Positions 14,144 through 19,077 of a stretch of 19,077 bases of DNA are shown here, in pieces (the first letter of the stretch is position 1; every line of letters begins with the position of its first letter). Where the stretch lies: positions 1-19,077 of the forward strand of contig JASEIO010000031.1 of NCBI GenBank assembly GCA_030017475.1, in the 5' to 3' direction. The position numbers and the translations under genes are program-made. This stretch comes from a bacterium (lineage in GTDB: Bacteria > UBA9089 > JASEIO01). The notes below the pieces were generated by a model that did not search any database, was not told where the DNA came from, and saw only the letters and a program-made list of their open reading frames with translations.

Positions 14144-15824
14144 TTTTCTTAACCAGATAATTTCCCAAAACCAAATGATCAATTCCTGAAGAGAGAAAGC
14201 AATTTATGGCATCCGAAGGTGTACAGACAATCGGCTCTCCTTTGACATTAAAAGAGGTATTTAACAAGACTGGAACCGAGGTTTCCTTTTCAAACTCCTT
14301 AATTAACTGCCAAAAGCGTGGATTTGTATCTTTTGATACAGTTTGAACACGGGAAGTCCCATCAACATGGGTTACTGCAGGGATTATGTGCCTCATATCT
14401 TCTTTTACCCGAAAGACTAATAACATAAAGGGAGACTTACAGTTGCAATCAAAGTACTTACCCACTTCCTCTTCTAAAACAGCTGGTGCAAATGGACGGA
14501 ATTCCTCTCGGAATTTAATTCTCTCATTTACTATATCCTTCATCTCTTCTCTTCTTGGATCAGCCAATATTGACCTATTCCCTAATGCCCTTGGACCAAA
14601 CTCCATCCTTCCCTGAAACCATCCAATGATTTTACCCTGAGATAGCAACTTAGCCGTAACATTCTCAATATCGTCTCTTTCCTCATAATCCAATCCCTTC
14701 TTTTCTATTGCCTGCCTCATTTTCGATTCACTATAGGATGGACCCCAATAGGCATGTTTCATTTGGAAACCTCTTTTATTTCCTAATAAGGTATGATAAA
14801 TATACAGTGCTACTCCTAAAGATGTTCCTCCATCATGGGAGGCTGGTTGAATAAATATATCATGGAAAGGAGATTCTCTAAGGATCCTTCCATTCATTAC
14901 ACAATTTAAGGCAACACCTCCAGCCATGCACAGATTTCTCTTTTTGGTCAACCTATGCAAATAATTCACCAAGTGAATGGCTGTTTCTTCCAGAACCATT
15001 TGTAGGGATGCGGCTAAATCAGCAAACCTTTGTTGCATCTCACTTCCAGGAATCCTCTTTTCTCCGAATACCAAGATGAACTTTTGGGATACATAATTAT
15101 TGAAATCAAAATTCTGGAATGTGAAGTAACTTAGATCCAGCTCAAACCCATCCTTTGTGAGTCTTACAATATTCCTGACCTTGTCATAATACCTCCTTGG
15201 GTCCCCATATGATGAAAGCCCCATGACCTTGTATTCATCACCCCATTCAAAACCAAGATACTTAGTAAACGCTAAGTATAGAAATCCTAAGGAATGAGGG
15301 AAATATATCCTTTTTAAGATCTTAATTTTGTTCCCCTGGCCCACTCCAAAGGCTGTAGTTGCCCATTCACCCATAGCATCAATAGATAGGATTGCCGCCT
15401 CTTCATAAGGGGATGGAAAGAAGGCTGAAGATAGGTGACTCGCGTGGTGTTCAATCAGATAAGATCTTACCTTTTCATTTAGATTGAAATTTTGCCGAAT
15501 CACCCTGAGGAAGTTCCCATATATATGGATAAAATTCGATTGTATCTTAAATAGATTGAATGACCTTGGAAAGGACCTTGCAAAATAGACAGACTTCCTT
15601 AAAAAATTCAATCTATAATCCATATAGAAGCCGATATGTTCTATATCCCTTAATTCTATCCCCCCTTCCTTTAGACAATATCGAATCGAGTTTATAGGAA
15701 AGGCACGGGAGTGCTTTATCCTATCAAACCGCTCCTCTTCACAAGCTGCAATAAGTTCCCCATCCCGGATTAGTGAAGCCGATGCATCATGTTGGCCATA
15801 ATATGTTAATCCTAAGACATACAT
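14136..15824 (-). CDS. NodU/CmcH-family carbamoyltransferase
   Basis: This family moves a carbamoyl group from carbamoyl phosphate, through a carbamoyl-adenylate, to a hydroxyl of a sugar or natural product. The N-terminal Kae1-like domain has VLGLTYYGQHDASASLI (3-19), CEEERFDRIKHSRAFP, EHHASHLSSAFF with H126/H127/H130, ILSIDAMGEWATT with D149, and CMAGGVALNCVMNGRI (299-314). The C-terminal YrdC-like domain has GWFQGRMEFGPRALGNRSILADPRR (401-425) and LNTSFNVKGEPIVCTP. The 562-residue length and all motifs look intact. I chose the ATG at 15824, one base past the TAA of the preceding gene with AAGGGA upstream; an open frame extends to 15887 but overlaps that gene. It implies O-carbamoylation of a surface glycan residue. 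Confidence 0.93.
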   Translation of the reverse strand: MYVLGLTYYGQHDASASLIRDGELIAACEEERFDRIKHSRAFPINSIRYCLKEGGIELRDIEHIGFYMDYRLNFLRKSVYFARSFPRSFNLFKIQSNFIHIYGNFLRVIRQNFNLNEKVRSYLIEHHASHLSSAFFPSPYEEAAILSIDAMGEWATTAFGVGQGNKIKILKRIYFPHSLGFLYLAFTKYLGFEWGDEYKVMGLSSYGDPRRYYDKVRNIVRLTKDGFELDLSYFTFQNFDFNNYVSQKFILVFGEKRIPGSEMQQRFADLAASLQMVLEETAIHLVNYLHRLTKKRNLCMAGGVALNCVMNGRILRESPFHDIFIQPASHDGGTSLGVALYIYHTLLGNKRGFQMKHAYWGPSYSESKMRQAIEKKGLDYEERDDIENVTAKLLSQGKIIGWFQGRMEFGPRALGNRSILADPRREEMKDIVNERIKFREEFRPFAPAVLEEEVGKYFDCNCKSPFMLLVFRVKEDMRHIIPAVTHVDGTSRVQTVSKDTNPRFWQLIKEFEKETSVPVLLNTSFNVKGEPIVCTPSDAINCFLSSGIDHLVLGNYLVKKNE

Positions 15825-15825
15825 A

Positions 15826-18135
15826 TTAGTCCCTTGATGCCCGATACCCAATACCTGATATCCGTAGGAACAATGAGATGGTTCCAATTACTATAAAGTA
15901 CCAAAGGTATCTAAGCAAACTTTGAGTTAACCCTCTAAGAAGGTTAAATAATATATCCCCAATCTTTAAGGGATAAAAGGTTTTCATGTAGGCATTAAAA
16001 CCTATCTTGTATTTAGCTTTAGATAGGAATGCAAATATTTCTTGGGCCACAGTTTGGGTGCGGAGGGAATAGTAATAAGAGGGGACGATTACCATGTCAA
16101 AACCTTCCTCTCTTATTCTTCTTAGAACCCTAAAGCTAAATTTCATTCCTCCACTACCAATCGAAAGATTTGGGTGAACCTCCAAAATCTCTCTTCCTAA
16201 GAGTACAAAAGGTCTAATGGGTTTATTGTCAATCTCTTTCAATAAGTGGCTGAATTCCTTTTCTCGAATTGATGCTATAAGTAATATCCTATTTACCTCT
16301 CCAATTCCATTGAATAATCCGTGTACAATTTCGTATCTTTGCATTTTATTTTTTAGATATTGGTGAAATTTTTTATTTTGCAAATCTTTAATAAGGGCTT
16401 TGTCTATCTTAAAAAGATTAAAGAATCCATTACCATAGAGGAAGACCTGATTGATTAAGGGGTTTGCCTTTAGGTCATCAGCTACAGAATCTTGAGCCAA
16501 AACACTTATAGAGGCTTTAGGAAATCTTTGATTAAGGTCTTTAACAAGTTGGTTTACATGAGTCATATGGTGTGAACGGATAAGTAAGATCCTTTTTACA
16601 GATTGAGTTTCAATTTGAGGAAATGAGTAAAATGGAAGAGTTTCTTCTTGCACTTTTTCCGGAATCTCTATTAAGCCTCTCTTATCCTCCTTATATCTAT
16701 AGATAGTTACGTCATTTATCCTTGTTTCCATGATGTAGTTATTGTTAATGACTTCATCAAGTGCTGGGAAGCCTTCTCTTCCTCCAGACAAACTTTTGGT
16801 TATAACGATGTACCTTGGATTCTTCTTTTCTACATCCCTTAATATTTCCTGTTCATAAGTTTTATTTCCTGCAATATGGGAATCACAAACGAATCTTGTA
16901 ATGGATAAACGATTGGAAAGAAAGTAGATCTGTGCCGCACTATCCCAAACCAATATTCTTTCTTCTGGTTGAGTCCTTCCTTTGATATATTGAGCTACAG
17001 TATCCGAATATGTGAAGATCCCTGTGGGGAAATTAATGCCATCTGTTTGATGAAGACTAATCTCTTCGGGACTGTATCTGAAGTAAAAGTTAAAGCTGCT
17101 CTTAAAAGAATATATTGAAAGTAAGGCGATAGAACCTAAATTTAGAAAGTAGGGGAAATCTCCAATCCCATGTAGATTTAAGATAGCTACTAAACCAAGA
17201 CCAGTAAAGATACTTAATGCTGGGAAGATTTGAATGAAGTATTGAGGGGAAAAGCGTCCACCAACACATATTCCTGCAAAGCAAGATAAAAGCCATAACA
17301 TAAGAAAGATATTTACCCAAATAAGATAAGATTTTAAAATGAATGGAATGATTATAATTGGCATTATCCACAATAAACAGGTTTCTTTAAATATAGGTTT
17401 AAAGAACATCAAGAATCTCCATAGATACCTTGATTTTGGTATGATATTGATATACCTAAGATTATATTTAATTACACAAGAGACATAATCGGATAAAGTG
17501 CCTTTCCACCAAAAATAGATAAAGGGCATTAAATCTATTAATCCAAATCCTCCAATTAACCAGATATAACTCATCAATCCTTCTTTTTTAATCAAAAGGA
17601 AAAGTGCCATTATCCCTAAGTTAAAAAGGGCTACTGGTTTTATTAAAACCGAAATCCCATTTAAAAAACCAGCTCCTAATAAAAATAGAATACCTCCTTT
17701 ATCAAAGTAAAGTAAAAATAGAAGATTGCTCAACACCATTGGGAAGACCATAAATGTTTCTGAATTAGAACCACTTCCTCTATGCATAGGTGCGCTGGAG
17801 AAGATTCCATAGATTAAGGCAGAAACATACCCTACCATATCACCATATACATATCGAGCCAAAAGGAAGACCGAAAATGTGGTAAGTAAGGCATAAAGAC
17901 CAGTAAACAAACGAATTCTAAAAGGAGTCTTCCCAATAGTTTTTAATATAAAGGTATAGATTAGAAAAATAAAAGGTGGTTTATGATCCCATAGATCCCT
18001 ATATAATCTTAATCCCTTAAGAATTCCCAAGCCAAAATAGGCATAAAGACCTTCATCACAATCAAGGGGAATCCTTAAAAAAGGGATCCTCGATAAGAAC
18101 GTTATTAGTAAAATTGCACTTACTATCAAAATCAT
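15826..18135 (-). CDS. Membrane glycosyltransferase (GT39/GT83-like) fused to a GT9-like Rossmann module
   Basis: Residues 1 to about 360 form a polytopic membrane domain with ten or so hydrophobic segments. The first periplasmic loop carries LDCDEGLYAYFG (D27, E28), the acidic motif of ArnT/PMT enzymes that use lipid-linked sugars, followed by LWDHKPPFIF (50-57). Residues 360-490 form a soluble periplasmic-type tail. From about 512 a different module begins, KRILLIRSHHMTHVNQLVKD, with FPKASISVLAQD, NPLINQVFLYG and FDMVIVPSYYYSLRTQTVAQE. It resembles the N-terminal half of GT9 heptosyltransferase-like proteins. A hydrophobic stretch at about 741-758 follows. The 769-residue length exceeds ordinary PMT-type enzymes. 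The ATG overlaps the stop of the broken ORF upstream (ATGA). Final codons lie in a 7-bp repeat. The N-terminal call is firm; the C-terminal call is tentative. Confidence 0.8.
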   Translation of the reverse strand: MILIVSAILLITFLSRIPFLRIPLDCDEGLYAYFGLGILKGLRLYRDLWDHKPPFIFLIYTFILKTIGKTPFRIRLFTGLYALLTTFSVFLLARYVYGDMVGYVSALIYGIFSSAPMHRGSGSNSETFMVFPMVLSNLLFLLYFDKGGILFLLGAGFLNGISVLIKPVALFNLGIMALFLLIKKEGLMSYIWLIGGFGLIDLMPFIYFWWKGTLSDYVSCVIKYNLRYINIIPKSRYLWRFLMFFKPIFKETCLLWIMPIIIIPFILKSYLIWVNIFLMLWLLSCFAGICVGGRFSPQYFIQIFPALSIFTGLGLVAILNLHGIGDFPYFLNLGSIALLSIYSFKSSFNFYFRYSPEEISLHQTDGINFPTGIFTYSDTVAQYIKGRTQPEERILVWDSAAQIYFLSNRLSITRFVCDSHIAGNKTYEQEILRDVEKKNPRYIVITKSLSGGREGFPALDEVINNNYIMETRINDVTIYRYKEDKRGLIEIPEKVQEETLPFYSFPQIETQSVKRILLIRSHHMTHVNQLVKDLNQRFPKASISVLAQDSVADDLKANPLINQVFLYGNGFFNLFKIDKALIKDLQNKKFHQYLKNKMQRYEIVHGLFNGIGEVNRILLIASIREKEFSHLLKEIDNKPIRPFVLLGREILEVHPNLSIGSGGMKFSFRVLRRIREEGFDMVIVPSYYYSLRTQTVAQEIFAFLSKAKYKIGFNAYMKTFYPLKIGDILFNLLRGLTQSLLRYLWYFIVIGTISLFLRISGIGYRASRD
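15837..15864. repeat. Degenerate 7-bp tandem repeat at the 3' end of the membrane glycosyltransferase gene
   Basis: Four adjacent heptamers on the + strand read ATGCCCG, ATACCCA, ATACCTG and ATATCCG. They encode the C-terminal residues around SGIGYRA, just nine bases or so before the TAA stop and directly upstream of the carbamoyltransferase ribosome binding site. The period matches the arrays at 6076 and 6430, although the unit sequence differs. Confidence 0.65.
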
Positions 18136-18260
18136 CCCGCCAAACCATCTCCTATCATCAAAATCTCCTCAATTCCCTTTTCATTCAAGATATACAGCAA
18201 AGAATTCTATGATCAACCGCATCCTGCTAAGGGTGGATTTACAAAGATGATATCAACCAT
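18132..18260 (-). pseudogene. Broken short ORF, possible remnant of a deleted radical SAM/B12-type gene
   Basis: The ATG at 18260 directly follows the TAA of the upstream GT2 and reads MVDIIFVNPPLAGCG. The V-N-P-P pattern is common at the start of B12-binding radical SAM proteins. Then TGA and, two codons later, TAG interrupt the frame. The same frame then runs NSLLYILNEKGIEEIL to GDGLAG and a TGA that overlaps the next gene start as ATGA. Both ends therefore have the coupling junctions of a real operon gene while the middle is missing. The family guess rests on about ten residues and is weak; that something decayed here is more likely. Confidence 0.4.
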
Positions 18261-19001
18261 TTATTTATAAAAACCCCTTAAAGAATTTATCCTAATTTTT
18301 ATCAGTTCTATTAACATCTTAGCTCCATCAATAAAGATATTTAGTTTTGTTTCCCGGGAATTACGCCAAATAACTGGCACTTCCTTAATCCCAAGACCCC
18401 TCTTTTTGGCAATAAAAAGGAGTTCCGCATCAAAGCTGAAGCCTGAAATCCTTTGGCGAGAGAAAATCTCTCGAGCTGTCCCTCTTGTAAATGCCTTAAA
18501 TCCACATTGAGAATCACGAATCCCTCCTATAACCAGTAATCGAACAAAACATCCAAATAGCTTCTCCATACAATGTCGAAATAAGGGTTGACGCACCTGC
18601 AAATCTGAATCTGGTAGGGCGCGAGAACCAATTGCCACCTCACATCCATCCCTCAGAGAATAGAGTAGTTTTTCAACCTCTTCTATTGGTGTAGAAAGGT
18701 CAGCATCAGAAAATAGAACATATTCCCCTTTTGAATTAAGGATTCCATTCTTTACTGAATATCCCTTGCCAGAATTTACTGAATTGGAGATGATTCGTAG
18801 ACCATGGCATTTTTGTCTGAACCTATTTACTGCCTCGCATGTCCTGTCTTTCGATCCATCATCAACTACTATAATTTCATATTTATATGATTTATCAGCT
18901 AAAAAGCGGGAGACCTTCTCTAATGTTTCACATATTCTTCTTTCCTCATTATACGCAGGAATAATTATTGATAAAAATATTCCATTATTTTTGTGGCCCA
19001 T
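18261..19001 (-). CDS. GT2 polyprenyl/dolichyl-phosphate glycosyltransferase (ALG5/DPM1-like)
   Basis: This enzyme is of the kind that transfers a hexose from a nucleotide donor to a polyprenyl phosphate on the cytoplasmic membrane face. It begins FLSIIIPAYNEERRICETL, with YEIIVVDDGSKDRT near residues 42-55, ISNSVNSGKGYSVKNGIL, and FSDADLSTPIEEVEKLL carrying the catalytic DxD-type acids. GSRALPDS, GIRDSQCGFKAF, FSFDAELLFIAKKRG and EVPVIWRNS.ETKLNIF complete the ALG5-like pattern. The length of 246 residues is usual for the soluble form. No ribosome binding site is evident before the ATG at 19001, and no earlier in-frame start is obvious. It is the first complete gene of the - strand train, and its lipid-linked product would suit the membrane transferase encoded next. 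Confidence 0.9.
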   Translation of the reverse strand: MGHKNNGIFLSIIIPAYNEERRICETLEKVSRFLADKSYKYEIIVVDDGSKDRTCEAVNRFRQKCHGLRIISNSVNSGKGYSVKNGILNSKGEYVLFSDADLSTPIEEVEKLLYSLRDGCEVAIGSRALPDSDLQVRQPLFRHCMEKLFGCFVRLLVIGGIRDSQCGFKAFTRGTAREIFSRQRISGFSFDAELLFIAKKRGLGIKEVPVIWRNSRETKLNIFIDGAKMLIELIKIRINSLRGFYK

Positions 19002-19077
19002 AAAAAACCAGAATGTAGGTTATCGTAATTAACCAAGAATTCTAAGGATTAATTTTTTGTAAAGATAAAAGACCCAT

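Noticed and set aside
15825-15887. N-terminal extension of the carbamoyltransferase (start at 15887)
   Set aside because: It overlaps the upstream gene and its repeat; family members begin at the VLGLTYYGxHDASA segment, and the ATG at 15824 has AAGGGA upstream.
1-19077. Transposon, integrase, tRNA or phage genes to explain the gene erosion
   Set aside because: No transposase, integrase, tRNA or terminal inverted repeats were recognised on reading either strand.
19002-19077. Promoter for the - strand operon in the last 76 bases
   Set aside because: AT-rich sequence offers several weak matches but no convincing -35/-10 pair, and the window ends too soon to tell if the operon starts here.

Overview
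The window looks chromosomal, AT-rich and bacterial. It most likely comes from an uncultured lineage: arginine codons are mostly AGA/AGG, starts are coupled to upstream stops, and 7-bp tandem repeats sit in and beside genes. I associate such repeats with candidate phyla such as Omnitrophota or Desantisbacteria, but this placement is only a guess.

Left part (1-3636, + strand): a 307-base leader with a sigma-70-like promoter and a cluster of related inverted and direct motifs, then the housekeeping genes rplM (L13), rpsI (S9) and leuS (leucyl-tRNA synthetase).

Right part (3651-19001, - strand): one long, tightly packed gene train converging on leuS. In transcription order (right to left) it holds a polyprenyl-phosphate-type GT2; a 129-base broken ORF; a two-part protein made of a membrane GT39/GT83-like glycosyltransferase and a GT9-like Rossmann module; a NodU/CmcH-type carbamoyltransferase; a radical SAM/SPASM protein interrupted by an amber codon; a second GT2; a frameshifted C-terminal methyltransferase remnant; an intact zinc-ribbon methyltransferase; a five-bladed beta-propeller glycosidase-like protein; an ATP-grasp ligase; a GH57-like protein; an IolB-type isomerase; a DUF362 protein with four C-terminal cysteines; and an SpsF-type cytidylyltransferase. 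Junctions such as ATGA, TAATG, GTGA, TAGATG and 8-base overlaps indicate co-transcription and translational coupling.

The upstream half (11255-19001) reads as surface-glycan assembly and decoration: lipid-linked sugar donor, membrane transfer, carbamoylation, methylation. The downstream half (3651-11271) has no secretion signals and is an unusual cytoplasmic set: two glycosidase-like folds, an ATP-grasp ligase, a lone IolB isomerase, a DUF362 protein and a CMP-sugar-type nucleotidyltransferase. My inference is that it makes or activates an unusual acidic or deoxy sugar for the same glycan. I know of no described pathway with this composition.

Two themes stand out. First, there is local gene erosion: the amber codon at the conserved SPASM tryptophan position, the methyltransferase remnant, and the broken ORF at 18132-18260. 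Second, 7-bp repeat arrays lie in or at the ends of genes. Two of them are in iolB, where copy-number change would shift frame or fuse it to its neighbour.
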